Positions 1 to 8,961 of a stretch of DNA of 34,455 bases are shown piece after piece. The stretch spans positions 1 through 34,455 of the forward strand of contig JASJDR010000093.1 in the NCBI GenBank assembly GCA_030065615.1. The letters are read 5' to 3'. Numbering within the stretch: the stretch's first letter is position 1; each line of letters starts with the position of its first letter. The translations under genes and the position numbers were made by a program. The DNA comes from Xenococcus sp. MO_188.B8 (GTDB lineage: Bacteria > Cyanobacteriota > Cyanobacteriia > Cyanobacteriales > Xenococcaceae). Below the pieces are notes generated by a model. It worked only from the letters and a program-made list of their open reading frames with translations, did no database searches and was not told where the DNA came from.

Positions 1-21
1 AAGAAATCCCTATCTTGAGTC

Positions 22-100
22 AGCGGTACTCCGCCGTCCTAAAGGATACCGCTTCGCATATAAAACGACGGAGCCTGCGCTGACCGCATTCCGCGGTCAG
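22..100. repeat. Cluster of GC-rich palindromes in the left intergenic DNA
   Basis: The first 356 bases carry no credible gene. The richest part is a nested set of inverted repeats. GCGGTA at 23-28 pairs with TACCGC at 47-52. CTGACCGC at 80-87 pairs perfectly with GCGGTCAG at 93-100 around a 5-base loop. The block is GC-rich against AT-rich surroundings and resembles the small palindromic repeats scattered through cyanobacterial genomes. A HIP1 octamer lies just beyond it, near 155. The rest, to 356, shows no other structure I can name. Confidence 0.45.
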
Positions 101-356
101 AAGAAGAGTCGGTTGTAGAAGTATTTGATCTCAGGTAAAGCCTGGCGCTTCGCGATCGCTAAAGAACATAAAACTTCTCAATCTTAAAGCGCTATTTGAT
201 AAACCATCCAACATGATGGGCAATTTCGCTATTAGCTATTTTACTCACCTTCATATGTAGTCATTGTAATATAGAACTCAAAATAGTCCGATATCTTTAT
301 CATTAGATATTATCAAGATAATAATTAAAATGATCGCGTTTCCAGAAAGCATTCCT

Positions 357-376
357 AAAATAGCGATCGCTATTTT
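357..376 (-). terminator. HIP1-cored perfect palindrome at the trxB stop codon
   Basis: A perfect 20-bp palindrome (AAAATAGC, GATC, GCTATTTT) has a HIP1 octamer at its centre and overlaps the trxB stop codon (TAG at 372-370). Read on the minus strand it could form a short hairpin followed by a T-rich run, so it may act as a terminator. That role is inference; HIP1 sites are also abundant genome-wide for other reasons. Confidence 0.4.
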
Positions 377-1371
377 CTTTGCATAAACTTGAGCTGTTTT
401 ATTTCCTTAGCTATTTTTGATTTAAGCGAATGATTAGTCTGTAACCATCTTTCAGCATCTATTGCTGCCATACAACCGCTGCCCGCAGCTGTCACTGCTT
501 GTCGATAAACGCGGTCTTGGGCATCCCCACAGGCAAAAACGCCAGCCACACTCGTATAGGTGGAATCGGGTTGGGTAAAAATATATCCTAACTCGTCCAT
601 TTCCAGCCATTCTTTAAATATCTCTGTGTTGGGTCGATGTCCAATAGAAACAAACAAACCCTTGACCGGCAGAATAGAAGTTTCTCCAGTCTTAACTTCT
701 TCCAAAAGTAAACCTTCTAATTCCTCGTCTCCCAAAATGTCTTTGACTCGGGTATCCCAAATAAAGGAAAGCTTTGAACTGCTAAAGGCAAGTTGCTGCA
801 TAATTTTCGAGGCCCGTAACTGAGCGCGACGATGGATCACGAAAATATGGTCGGCAAAACGCGTTAGGAAAAGGGCATTTTCTAGGGCCGCATCTCCACC
901 ACCAACAACAGCTACGTCCTGCCCCTGGAAGAAAAATCCGTCACAGGTAGCACAGGAAGATACGCCTCTCCCCAATAGCCGTTGCTCATTTTCTAATCCC
1001 AGGTATCTTGGTGTGGCACCAGTGGCAATAATAACTGTATCAGCGAGCAAAGACTGTTCCCGATCTACGACTAGATGAAATGGTCGTTGTGAAAAGTCTA
1101 CGGTGGTAATCGTTCCCTGCCTCAGCTCAGTTTCAAATCGAGCTGCTTGGGCCTCAAAACACCGCATGAGTTCTGGTCCAAGAATTCCATTAATAAAGCC
1201 TGGATAGTTCTCGACATTACTGGTGGTGACTAACTGACCTCCTGGTTTTGGTCCCCGAATCACCAGAGGCTTAAGGTTAGCCCGCGCTGCGTAGATAGCA
1301 GCCGTTAGCCCCGCTGCCCCCGCTCCAATAATTATGGTTGAGCGATGATGGTCAGAATTTGAAGCCTTCAT
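370..1371 (-). CDS. trxB: Thioredoxin reductase (FAD/NADPH flavoprotein)
   Basis: Reduces thioredoxin with NADPH through FAD and a redox-active cysteine pair in the cytosol. The 333-residue product has the FAD-binding GAGAAGLTAAIYAARA segment near residues 16-31, the GGQL and ENYPGF motifs of the family, the active-site C140-A-T-C143, the NADPH-binding GGGDAALE segment after residue 156, and the C-terminal FAD motif with FACGDAQD. The length matches standard low-molecular-weight thioredoxin reductases, and no extra thioredoxin domain follows. The ATG overlaps the TGA of the upstream 82-residue gene in an ATGA junction, so the two are probably translationally coupled. Many cyanobacteria rely on ferredoxin-thioredoxin reductase; an NADPH-dependent enzyme gives a light-independent route. 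DDOR/FFTR-type cyanobacterial paralogs look similar, but those usually lack the CxxC pair seen here. Confidence 0.93.
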   Translation of the reverse strand: MKASNSDHHRSTIIIGAGAAGLTAAIYAARANLKPLVIRGPKPGGQLVTTSNVENYPGFINGILGPELMRCFEAQAARFETELRQGTITTVDFSQRPFHLVVDREQSLLADTVIIATGATPRYLGLENEQRLLGRGVSSCATCDGFFFQGQDVAVVGGGDAALENALFLTRFADHIFVIHRRAQLRASKIMQQLAFSSSKLSFIWDTRVKDILGDEELEGLLLEEVKTGETSILPVKGLFVSIGHRPNTEIFKEWLEMDELGYIFTQPDSTYTSVAGVFACGDAQDRVYRQAVTAAGSGCMAAIDAERWLQTNHSLKSKIAKEIKQLKFMQRK

Positions 1372-1616
1372 ATCTGGTACTCCTTAATTACCAATTTTTT
1401 GAAACGAAGGTATGCTCCTTCTGGAGTTAGAAGTTCTAATTCTTGACAGTTAGTCAGGGATAACTGCCAACAGTCTGGAAATAGATGTAGGGTCAATCTA
1501 GATATTAGTCCCAACTCAAGTGCTTTGTTCACTAGTTTTTCTGCTGCTTCCGCTAGGGTCAGTAAATCTTGGAAGCGATATTCTTGGAACTTCTGGTGGC
1601 GGTCGACTGTCAACAT
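1368..1616 (-). CDS. Small hypothetical protein coupled to trxB
   Basis: An 82-residue protein with no motif I recognise. It has a helical first half rich in L, A and E (LTLAEAAEKLVNKALEL) and a beta-like second half ending in KEYQI. No signal peptide or membrane segment is visible. Its TGA stop shares bases with the trxB ATG (ATGA at 1371-1368), which supports a real gene expressed in one transcript with trxB. The ATG at 1616 is preceded by an AGATGAAT-like purine stretch. Its function is unknown; a redox accessory role is only a guess from context. Confidence 0.6.
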   Translation of the reverse strand: MLTVDRHQKFQEYRFQDLLTLAEAAEKLVNKALELGLISRLTLHLFPDCWQLSLTNCQELELLTPEGAYLRFKKLVIKEYQI

Positions 1617-1931
1617 GGATTCATCTCCATAGTGATCTAATTGGAGGTTAGGGTCTTAAATTTCTTGGATTAGATCCTTGACAAAAATTAATGAAAATGC
1701 ATCAATTATAGTTTGATTATATTATAAACGAAGTCTTTAACAGCCGGAGAATCAGCTGGATTTTTATCTACATTCACCCTAAATAAGCTTTCCTCACTCC
1801 AGCCTGGTCTTAAGAGCTGATTCGTAAAGTAAAGATTAAGAAGCTAATCTTCGGGTCATTAAACGAATTAGTGAACCGTAAATCATAGCAGTGCTAAAGT
1901 CTGTAGATAACTCATAATCCTTTAATTCCTT
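1617..1931. promoter_or_regulatory. Divergent intergenic region, trxB operon / GH63 gene
   Basis: 315 bases separate two divergently transcribed units, so both promoters should lie here. The visible structure is a 9-bp inverted repeat: GAATCAGCT at 1749-1757 and AGCTGATTC at 1815-1823, with 57 bases between the arms. AT-rich -10-like stretches occur on both strands, but none is distinctive enough to call. No small gene is seen. Confidence 0.4.
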
Positions 1932-4622
1932 ATGACTAAAGAAGCTGAACGATTACAACAAGATAGTTGGAAAAAATGGGGACCCTATTTAAGCGATCGC
2001 CAATGGGGAACTGTCAGAGAAGATTATAGTAATTATGGAGAAGCTTGGGAATATTTTAGTCACGATCAAGCGCGATCGCGTGCTTATCGTTGGGGAGAAG
2101 ATGGGATTTTAGGTATTAGCGATAGTCAGCAAAGATTATGCTTCGCTATTACCTTATGGAATGGTAAAGATCCGATTTTAAAAGAAAGATTGTTTGGTTT
2201 AACTGGGAATCAAGGAAATCATGGAGAAGATGTTAAAGAATATTATTTTTACCTTGATAGTAGTCCGACTCATTCCTATATGAAAGGATTATACAAATAT
2301 CCCCAAAACGAATTTCCCTATAGTTTACTAGAGTCAGAAAATAGAAATAGGGGCAGACAAGATCCAGAGTTTGAGTTATTAGATACCCATATTTTTAATG
2401 AAGATAAATATTACGATATTTTTGTTGAATATGCCAAAAACAACCCAGATGATATTTTAATCAAAATTACAATTTGTAATCGTGCCCAAGAAAATCAAAC
2501 ACTACATTTATTACCTACATTATGGTTTCGCAATACTTGGTCTTGGTTTAAAGATGCTCCTAAACCTCAAATAAAACTAGGGGAAAATTATAATTCATTT
2601 ACATCCAATATTACAATTGAGACTTCTCACCTAGAATTGGGTAATCATTATTTATATTGCCAAGGAAATCCTCAATTATTATTTACTGACAACGAAACCA
2701 ACAATCAAAGAATTTTTGGATATGACGACGGCAATAAATATGTCAAAGATGGCATTAATAATTATGTCGTAAATCACCAAAAAGATGCAGTAAACTCTAA
2801 ATATATAGGCACTAAATTCTCACCCCATTATATATTAGATATTGAAGCAAGAGAAACTAAAGTAATTAAACTAAGACTCTGTAATGATGCTCATTTACAA
2901 CAGCCTCTAAACTCAGATTTTGACAATATATTTACTACTCGGATTAAAGAAACCTCAGAATTTTATCAAGAGATTAAGACGCCAGGTTTAACACCAGACT
3001 TACAAAATATTCAAAGACAAGCTTTCGCCGGTTTACTATGGACAAAACAATATTATAATTATGTCATAGAAGAATGGTTACAAGGCGATTATAATCAACC
3101 ACTACCACCAGCATCTAGGCAGAAAGGCAGAAATAAAGAATGGATTCACCTCGATAATCAGGATATTATCTCTATGCCCGATAAATGGGAATATCCTTGG
3201 TTTGCTGCTTGGGATTTAGCCTTCCATTGTATTCCCCTAGCTATTGTCGATCCTGAGTTTGCCAAAAATCAATTAGATATAATGACGCGGGAATGGTATA
3301 TGCATCCTAATGGACAAATTCCTGCTTATGAATGGAACTTTAGTGATGTTAATCCGCCAGTTCACGCTTGGGCAACTTGGCGAGTTTATCAGATAGAAAG
3401 AAAATATAAACGTAAAGGCGATCGCGTTTTTTTAGAGAGGGTATTTCAGAAACTATTATTAAACTTCACTTGGTGGGTAAATCGTAAAGATGTTGAGGGC
3501 AATAATATCTTTGAAGGGGGATTTTTAGGCTTAGATAATATAGGTGTATTTGATCGTAGTGCCGCTTTACCCACAGGAGGACATATTGAACAAGCAGACG
3601 GTACAAGTTGGATGGCAATGTATTGTCTCAATATGCTAACTATTGCCTTAGAATTAGCCTTAGAAAATCCTGTATATGAAGATATAGCAACTAAATTTTT
3701 TGAACATTTTCTTTATATTGCCGATGCGATGAATCATATCGGTGGCGATAAAACTGAACTTTGGGACGCAGAAGATGGTTTTTTTTACGATGTATTACAT
3801 CTTCCTAATAGTCAAAAAATAAAATTAAAAGTTAGATCAATGGTAGGATTAATTCCGCTATTTGCGGTTACTACCTTAGAACCATCAGTTCTTAATAAAT
3901 TACCCAATTTTAAAGCAAGATTAGAATGGTTTATTAAACATCGCCCTAAACTTAAATATAATGTGGCTTGCATGGAAACTAAAGGAGTAGGTGCTAGAAG
4001 AATGTTGGCTTTATGTTATGTAACTTTAGGGAAATATGTTGCCGAAGATAAATTAAGACTTATTCTGACAAAATTACTCGATGAAAATGAATTCTTTGGG
4101 AAGTATGGCATTCGTGCTTTATCTCGTTATCACCAAAATAATCCCTATACTTTTGATGTTAATGGGAATGAACATCGAGTAGATTATGAACCAGCAGAAT
4201 CCCGTAGTGGTTTGTTTGGTGGTAATTCTAATTGGCGTGGCCCTGTTTGGATGCCAGTAAATTATTTATTGATCGAATCTTTGCAAAAGTTCCATCACTA
4301 TCTGGGAGATAATTTTAAAGTAGAATGTCCTACTGGTTCAGGTAACTGGATGAATTTATGGCAAGTATCCCAAGAAATTTCCTATCGACTAACTCGTATT
4401 TTCCTCAAAGATAGTCGGGGGAAAAGAGCAGTTTATGGGGCAACTGAAAATTTTCAAGCTGATCCTTACTGGCAAAATTTAATTCTTTTCTATGAATATT
4501 TTCACGGTGATAATGGTGCAGGAATTGGCGCAAGCCATCAAACTGGATGGACGGGATTAGTCGCTAAGTTGATTCAGCAAAGTGGGGAATATATTCAGAA
4601 TTGTCATCAAGACGAATGTTAG
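1932..4622 (+). CDS. GH63 (MGH1-type) alpha-glucosidase-like glycoside hydrolase
   Basis: An 896-residue cytosolic protein (no signal peptide) of the GH63 / mannosyl-oligosaccharide glucosidase type with an (alpha/alpha)6 barrel. The N-terminal beta domain begins with a [18 protein letters not shown] segment and contains the [15 protein letters not shown] motif usual in the bacterial members. The catalytic barrel covers roughly residues 400-880. It has [42 protein letters not shown] and, near the end, [19 protein letters not shown], with the conserved acidic and aromatic residues of the family. The length is normal for bacterial relatives of 850-900 residues. The gene is monocistronic and divergent from trxB. 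The substrate cannot be deduced; trimming of glucosylated sugars or compatible solutes is plausible. The ATG at 1932 lacks a clear Shine-Dalgarno sequence, but the reading frame is conserved-looking from its start. Confidence 0.88.
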   Translation: MTKEAERLQQDSWKKWGPYLSDRQWGTVREDYSNYGEAWEYFSHDQARSRAYRWGEDGILGISDSQQRLCFAITLWNGKDPILKERLFGLTGNQGNHGEDVKEYYFYLDSSPTHSYMKGLYKYPQNEFPYSLLESENRNRGRQDPEFELLDTHIFNEDKYYDIFVEYAKNNPDDILIKITICNRAQENQTLHLLPTLWFRNTWSWFKDAPKPQIKLGENYNSFTSNITIETSHLELGNHYLYCQGNPQLLFTDNETNNQRIFGYDDGNKYVKDGINNYVVNHQKDAVNSKYIGTKFSPHYILDIEARETKVIKLRLCNDAHLQQPLNSDFDNIFTTRIKETSEFYQEIKTPGLTPDLQNIQRQAFAGLLWTKQYYNYVIEEWLQGDYNQPLPPASRQKGRNKEWIHLDNQDIISMPDKWEYPWFAAWDLAFHCIPLAIVDPEFAKNQLDIMTREWYMHPNGQIPAYEWNFSDVNPPVHAWATWRVYQIERKYKRKGDRVFLERVFQKLLLNFTWWVNRKDVEGNNIFEGGFLGLDNIGVFDRSAALPTGGHIEQADGTSWMAMYCLNMLTIALELALENPVYEDIATKFFEHFLYIADAMNHIGGDKTELWDAEDGFFYDVLHLPNSQKIKLKVRSMVGLIPLFAVTTLEPSVLNKLPNFKARLEWFIKHRPKLKYNVACMETKGVGARRMLALCYVTLGKYVAEDKLRLILTKLLDENEFFGKYGIRALSRYHQNNPYTFDVNGNEHRVDYEPAESRSGLFGGNSNWRGPVWMPVNYLLIESLQKFHHYLGDNFKVECPTGSGNWMNLWQVSQEISYRLTRIFLKDSRGKRAVYGATENFQADPYWQNLILFYEYFHGDNGAGIGASHQTGWTGLVAKLIQQSGEYIQNCHQDEC

Positions 4623-4721
4623 TCAGTTTCTTCGAAATTAGATTTACTAAAACACCAATCTTTAATTTCTGGGAAAGAACATTACACCAAATTAAATAAT
4701 GGTTGATAAACATACAATTTA

Positions 4722-4750
4722 GTAGGGGTTTGGCATTGCCAAACCCCTAC
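4722..4750. repeat. 29-bp near-perfect palindrome between convergent genes
   Basis: GTAGGGGTTTGGCA at 4722-4735 and its exact reverse complement at 4737-4750 flank a single T. It lies between the convergent GH63 and DUF3137 genes. It could serve as a bidirectional terminator, although no long T-run follows on either side. It resembles a dispersed intergenic repeat of cyanobacteria more than a unique terminator. The remaining bases between 4623 and 4895 show nothing else. Confidence 0.6.
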
Positions 4751-4895
4751 ATTTATCTGCGGTATTTTTTATTCAAATTAGTATTACATTGATGTAGATT
4801 TAGTGAGACATCGCCATATGCCCTACACGATACTGGTAAATCTCATCAAAACTTAGTACAAATATTTATAGAAATTATTTTACCTGTTACTTAAT

Positions 4896-6401
4896 TTATG
4901 GTTGCCATATTTTTTGATTAAGATTTAAATCTTGTACAATACCAATCATTAATTGTAAATTTTCAAAATATTCTCGTAAAGGCGCAAAGGATAGCATACT
5001 GGTAAATAGCTTTGGTTCAAAAAGATTGTGATAGTAGCGAATCGCGATACATACATGACCTTCGATAAAAGAAATATAAACATTTCTGCGAGCTTTTTTC
5101 TGGAATTGTACTAATCGATTCATTAAATTAGTTGATAAAATATAGCGAGATTCGAGTTGAGAATCTCCATAAACAGAAAACATACGATTAAATTCAGGAT
5201 CTTCTAAATTTACTATTTGTCCTCGCCAAGTTTGAGAAGTAATTTTATTTGCTAAGTTATTAGGAAGAATAAAAGTCCGATTTTCAAAATTCTTAGGAAA
5301 TTTAGCAATGAAGAATAATCCTCTAAAAATCTCGGTTTTAGGAGTTTGAGAATTTATTTCTGGCACATTTTTTTGATGTTGCCCTAGCTGGTCTAACTTA
5401 ATCAAGAAAACTATTAGATAAATTATAGTATTCAAAATTAATGAAATTATTTGTAAGCAAACTCTGAGTAAAAAATTGTTAGCTCCTATTTGTTGAGATA
5501 AACTACCAAGTCTAGCAGTAAAGCGCTCTTTAATGCTAGATATTCTTTCTACTATAATTTCGGAAAAAAAGATATCTGTTCCTCCTATGGTGCCAAAAAC
5601 ACAATCTTCTTGCTCTAAAAAATCTGGGAGATCTCTACCGTTGCTAAAAAGTTGACTGCGACTAAAACATATTTCAGTGTGATGTTTATCTTCTATAAGT
5701 AAATGCGAAGCGTAATCTAGGGTATTATGCTCATCAATAAAGCCGACTATTTTCTCGATTATTTCTCTTTTAAATCCTAATCCATATACTTGGATACAAG
5801 CACGCCAATAAATTAACCATAGAGGAAATAAGCATACTAATCCAAGAACGAAAAATATATAAAATGAATTCTTAAACATTAGAAAAGATGTTAAAAATAA
5901 TCCGATCGCGCTAGATAAAAAAACACATACAATACCAGAGAGTATGATACTAATCAGAGCTTTTTTTCTCTGTTGTTCTAATTTTTTTAGTTGTGGTAAT
6001 AAATTATCTTGGCAATAATTTTTGAATTCAGCTAAACTTTTTAGTCTTATACTCCGATTAGGTATAACTTTCTTTGGTTCTGGTTCTTTTTCTGAAGGTA
6101 ATACAGTATTGTCATTGTCTATCGATTCTCCTGTGATAGTTGCTAAAAATTGTTCTCCCCAGAGTCGATTACCTGATGAAGAATTAGCAATTATTTGTTC
6201 GCATAATGCGATCGCTTTATCTATAGCTTGGTTTTGATAATAAGCTTTAACTAATCCTCTTTGAATATGAAAATAATTAGGAGTGCTGGTATCTGTCTCC
6301 CGCAATAGTTCCTCAAAAAGAGCTGTAGCTTGAACATAATCACCAGTTTTTAAAGCGCGATCGCCTTTAATAAATAATCCTTGAATTTCTTGTTGATTCA
6401 C
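4896..6401 (-). CDS. DUF3137 membrane protein with N-terminal TPR-like segment
   Basis: A 501-residue protein. Residues 1-75 look like two TPR-type helical hairpins (GDRALKTGDYVQATALFEELL, then KAIALCEQII). A variable linker follows. Two adjacent hydrophobic helices (about 148-200) form a membrane hairpin. The remainder matches the DUF3137 type, with a further hydrophobic stretch near 310-335 (LQIISLILNTIIYLIVFLI) and the closing FEGHV-like VYISFIEGHVCIAIRYY segment. The start is GTG at 6401. It lies 21 bases after the LemA stop and is very likely cotranscribed; DUF3137 and LemA proteins often travel together. Function is not established; a membrane-associated stress or envelope role is inferred from the pairing. 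The TPR-like part would add a protein-binding module. Confidence 0.78.
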   Translation of the reverse strand: MNQQEIQGLFIKGDRALKTGDYVQATALFEELLRETDTSTPNYFHIQRGLVKAYYQNQAIDKAIALCEQIIANSSSGNRLWGEQFLATITGESIDNDNTVLPSEKEPEPKKVIPNRSIRLKSLAEFKNYCQDNLLPQLKKLEQQRKKALISIILSGIVCVFLSSAIGLFLTSFLMFKNSFYIFFVLGLVCLFPLWLIYWRACIQVYGLGFKREIIEKIVGFIDEHNTLDYASHLLIEDKHHTEICFSRSQLFSNGRDLPDFLEQEDCVFGTIGGTDIFFSEIIVERISSIKERFTARLGSLSQQIGANNFLLRVCLQIISLILNTIIYLIVFLIKLDQLGQHQKNVPEINSQTPKTEIFRGLFFIAKFPKNFENRTFILPNNLANKITSQTWRGQIVNLEDPEFNRMFSVYGDSQLESRYILSTNLMNRLVQFQKKARRNVYISFIEGHVCIAIRYYHNLFEPKLFTSMLSFAPLREYFENLQLMIGIVQDLNLNQKIWQP

Positions 6402-6422
6402 AATAAAAATTTAAAATCATTA

Positions 6423-6986
6423 TTAATTATTAAAAATCTGATCGACATCAATATTTTGTCTTTCCTGAGCTGTAGCCACAAAAACAGTCCTCAGACGATA
6501 TCCCATCATGTTAGCAATAATATTACTGGGAAACATTTCCAAGGCATTATTATATTCTGTAACAGCGGTATTAAAAAATCTTCTCGCAGCAGATATTTGT
6601 TCCTCCACCTCAGTCAAAGTTGCTAATAATTGACTCACATGATGATCGGATTGTAACTCAGGGTAATTCTCAATAGTTGCTAAAAGATTACCCATAGTGC
6701 GAGAAATTTGGTTTTCTAAAACTAACCGTCGATCTTGTGAAATATTACCTGTCAAAACCTGCGATCGCAATCTGGTAATTTCTGCTAAAGTTTTCTGTTC
6801 AAACTGCATATGTTGTTTAACAACAGCAACTAAATTAGGAATAAGATCGCATCTTTTTTTGAGCAAAACATCAACACTAGAAAAAGAACGATCTATTTGA
6901 TTTTTCTTGAGCACTAAGCTGTTGTAGATTCCGATACCCATAACAAAAATAATTAAAATTAATGATATTAAAATAATCCCCAACAT
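6423..6986 (-). CDS. lemA: LemA family protein
   Basis: A 187-residue protein with one N-terminal membrane helix (LISLILIIFVMGIGIYN, residues 5-21), followed by a long helical bundle. It carries the family signature after the helix: LVLKKNQID..FSSVDVLLKKRCDLIPNLV. Further downstream are the YPELQSD and EEQISAARRFFNTAVTEYNN segments typical of LemA. The expected topology is a short periplasmic or lumenal N terminus with a soluble domain. It is the first gene of the LemA-DUF3137 pair. The DUF58 gene, another usual companion, lies 165 bases upstream on the same strand but is broken. LemA proteins have no settled biochemical activity. Confidence 0.9.
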   Translation of the reverse strand: MLGIILISLILIIFVMGIGIYNSLVLKKNQIDRSFSSVDVLLKKRCDLIPNLVAVVKQHMQFEQKTLAEITRLRSQVLTGNISQDRRLVLENQISRTMGNLLATIENYPELQSDHHVSQLLATLTEVEEQISAARRFFNTAVTEYNNALEMFPSNIIANMMGYRLRTVFVATAQERQNIDVDQIFNN

Positions 6987-7057
6987 ATACTATATTCTGC
7001 TTGATACAATAATTCTCATATATATAATTCCCAGTAACAAACAAAAAGTAACATTAT

Positions 7058-7088
7058 TAAACATTAAACATTGAATATTTAATGTTTA
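7058..7088. terminator. AT-rich 11-bp hairpin between DUF58 remnant and lemA
   Basis: TAAACATTAAA at 7058-7068 pairs perfectly with TTTAATGTTTA at 7078-7088 across a 9-base loop. It lies in the 165-base gap downstream of the DUF58 remnant and upstream of lemA. On the minus strand it is followed by TTACTTTTTG. A weak terminator or a regulatory element of lemA is possible; the stem is all A/T except for one pair in each arm. Confidence 0.35.
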
Positions 7089-7464
7089 TTTGTTAATTTC
7101 TCTTGTCTCTTTTCTCTAAGGCTCTAAAAGTTACTATCTAACACCTAATACTTACTTATTGCTTAATCTTATTAAATTTTCTTGGATTTTTCCTAATTGC
7201 AATGAATGTATTTTTCCTAACTCAAAATCATTAATCTGTTCCTGGTGCTCTGTAACTACTAAAACCAAAGTTGGAATATTAAACTCTTGAAGATTACGAA
7301 TTAATTTTTTCCTGGCTTCATCCCAGTGAATCAAGATACAAATACAGCCGCTCAACAGGGAAACTCGATTCATTACTGTAGAAGTCAAACTATCAAAAGA
7401 CTTATCCTGACAAGTAGTAACCCCCATAATTTCACTATATTCGGCTGAGTTAAACTCGCGCGTT

Positions 7465-7532
7465 CCCAACACCTCGATTGGGTAAGCCGAGGGAACCTCG
7501 GCACCCCTCTCGGTCATAGCGAGGTTCCCTCG
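7465..7532. repeat. Palindromic repeat inserted in frame within the DUF58 remnant
   Basis: CGAGGGAACCTCG at 7488-7500 is matched exactly by CGAGGTTCCCTCG at 7520-7532 (13-bp stem, 19-base loop). A smaller pair, CCCAA at 7465-7469 and TTGGG at 7478-7482, lies beside it. The block is GC-rich inside an AT-rich gene. It encodes about 35 residues (starting near RPQRGNLAMTERG) that do not look like DUF58 sequence. It keeps the reading frame open. It is probably a dispersed palindromic mini-element. Confidence 0.65.
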
Positions 7533-8073
7533 CTGGGGTCGCTCGTCGAAGCTATCCAGAATTAAAGCATGACGAACAAAAAACTCTTCCTGTTCTTCCC
7601 TAACAATTGGTTTATCAGTTTTTGCCCAACTTCTCCAATGGATTTTCCGCAAAGGATCACCAGGGCGATAATCACGCAAAGAGACGAACTCCTCTGAATC
7701 TCCTACAGAAGAAGCTAAAGTCATACTTCCCGATTGAGTTTTTCGCAATCCAGGAAGTTGAAACTGCGGTACTTGATAGCGTTTCGGTAAAACCAATAAA
7801 GATTGTTTGAGAGAAAGAGTTTTGCAAGCATTAAAAAGGGAAAAAGGATCGGGGCGGGCTATAGTTATGCCAGTTAATTCGACAATACCCCTCGCCGTGG
7901 GTTCAATTTCTATTACTACCTTAGTTTTTCCCTGGGCTTTAATGGTGGGGAGGTTAACGAACTTTGCACTAGCCTTAGTTTTGCGTGAAACTAGCTGACC
8001 CCAACAATAATACAGGTAAGAGATAGAAGTATAACGAGATTTATTTAGTGCAATCGCGCTTCTAAATTCCGAA

Positions 8074-8081
8074 TAACTAGG
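8074..8081. repeat. Target-site duplication, left copy
   Basis: TAACTAGG here recurs at 9743-9750 on the other side of the insertion sequence. The shared stretch extends by one A (8082 and 9751), so the true duplication may be shorter or one base longer. Confidence 0.7.
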
Positions 8082-8163
8082 ATTTGCTGAGAAACTAGAG
8101 AACATTGCGAGATAAGGATTTCAGAGATTAGAGGGCTAGTAAAGTGTCAGGAAAATCGCTAAA

Positions 8164-8961
8164 ATGCCTCAAAACCCTTGCACTTTTACCTGGAGAATGT
8201 ACCGAATTAACAGTGTAGCTAAGAATAAGGTGTCAAACTTTGACCTACAGGCGATAACTCAGTTAGATGAAGAGAATCGATGGGTTAAACTAGCAGAACT
8301 AATTCCTTGGTCAGAATTGGAAACAGAATATGCCCGTCAGTTTAGTAAGAAAATGGGTGCTCCAGCAAAGCCCTTTCGCATGGCATTAGGGGCATTAATC
8401 ATAAAAGAGCATCTGGGGACAAGCGACAGAGAAACCGTAGAAAGAATCAAAGAGAGTCCTTATCTACAGTATTTTCTAGGATTACCAGGATTCAGCAAGC
8501 AAGCACCATTTGAAGCCTCGATGTTCGTCCATTTTCGGAAACGATTAAATCTGGAACTGGTAGGAAGAATCAATGAAAGAATTGTCTTGAATCTGAGGCA
8601 GGCAGAGCAAAACACCTCACCAGAAGAAGGGCCAGCAGAAGACCAGTCAAAAGTAACCGCAGAAAGGGAATCAGAGCTGCCGCAAAATCAAGGTCAATTA
8701 ATTTTAGATGCTAGTTGTGCGCCAGCAGATATCAACTATCCCACAGATCTCAAGCTCTTGAATCAAGCTAGAGAACAAACGGAAAAGCTCATAGATCAAT
8801 TGTATGAGCAAGTCAGACCAAAGCTGGGCAAGAAACCGAGAACCTACCGCAGAATAGCCAGAAAAGACTATTTGGAACTGGCGGGGCGCAGCGTCGACCC
8901 AAAAGAAAAAAACTCCGTCAAGCAATTCGTAAGCAGCTATCTTACCTCAGAAGAAATCTAG
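8164..8961 (+). CDS. IS transposase, N-terminal frame (DUF772 part)
   Basis: The 265-codon frame carries the N-terminal DUF772 region of IS5/IS1182-type DDE transposases (PFRMALGALIIKEHLG, then ESPYLQYFLGLPGF and FEASMFVHFRKRL). It also has the start of the catalytic core, with QLILDASCAPADINYPTDL holding the first catalytic Asp. The likely start is the ATG at 8197 (MYRINSVAKNK), since family members begin that way. After codon 247 the frame turns into unrelated sequence (NSVKQFVSS) and stops at 8961. The proper continuation lies in the -1 frame, joined at A AAA AAC (8907-8913) or through an upstream indel. Confidence 0.8.
   Translation: MPQNPCTFTWRMYRINSVAKNKVSNFDLQAITQLDEENRWVKLAELIPWSELETEYARQFSKKMGAPAKPFRMALGALIIKEHLGTSDRETVERIKESPYLQYFLGLPGFSKQAPFEASMFVHFRKRLNLELVGRINERIVLNLRQAEQNTSPEEGPAEDQSKVTAERESELPQNQGQLILDASCAPADINYPTDLKLLNQAREQTEKLIDQLYEQVRPKLGKKPRTYRRIARKDYLELAGRSVDPKEKNSVKQFVSSYLTSEEI
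8907..8913 (+). other. Candidate -1 frameshift heptamer A AAA AAC
   Basis: The zero-frame codons read GAA AAA AAC, so the heptamer fits the X XXY YYZ pattern of a -1 slippery site. A -1 slip leads directly into CTC CGT CAA, the frame that encodes RQAIRKQLSYLRRNL and the rest of the transposase, giving a 497-residue fusion. A weak 5-bp hairpin (GTAAG 8929-8933, CTTAC 8941-8945) lies 15 bases downstream. An accidental indel a few codons upstream is the competing explanation. Confidence 0.45.
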
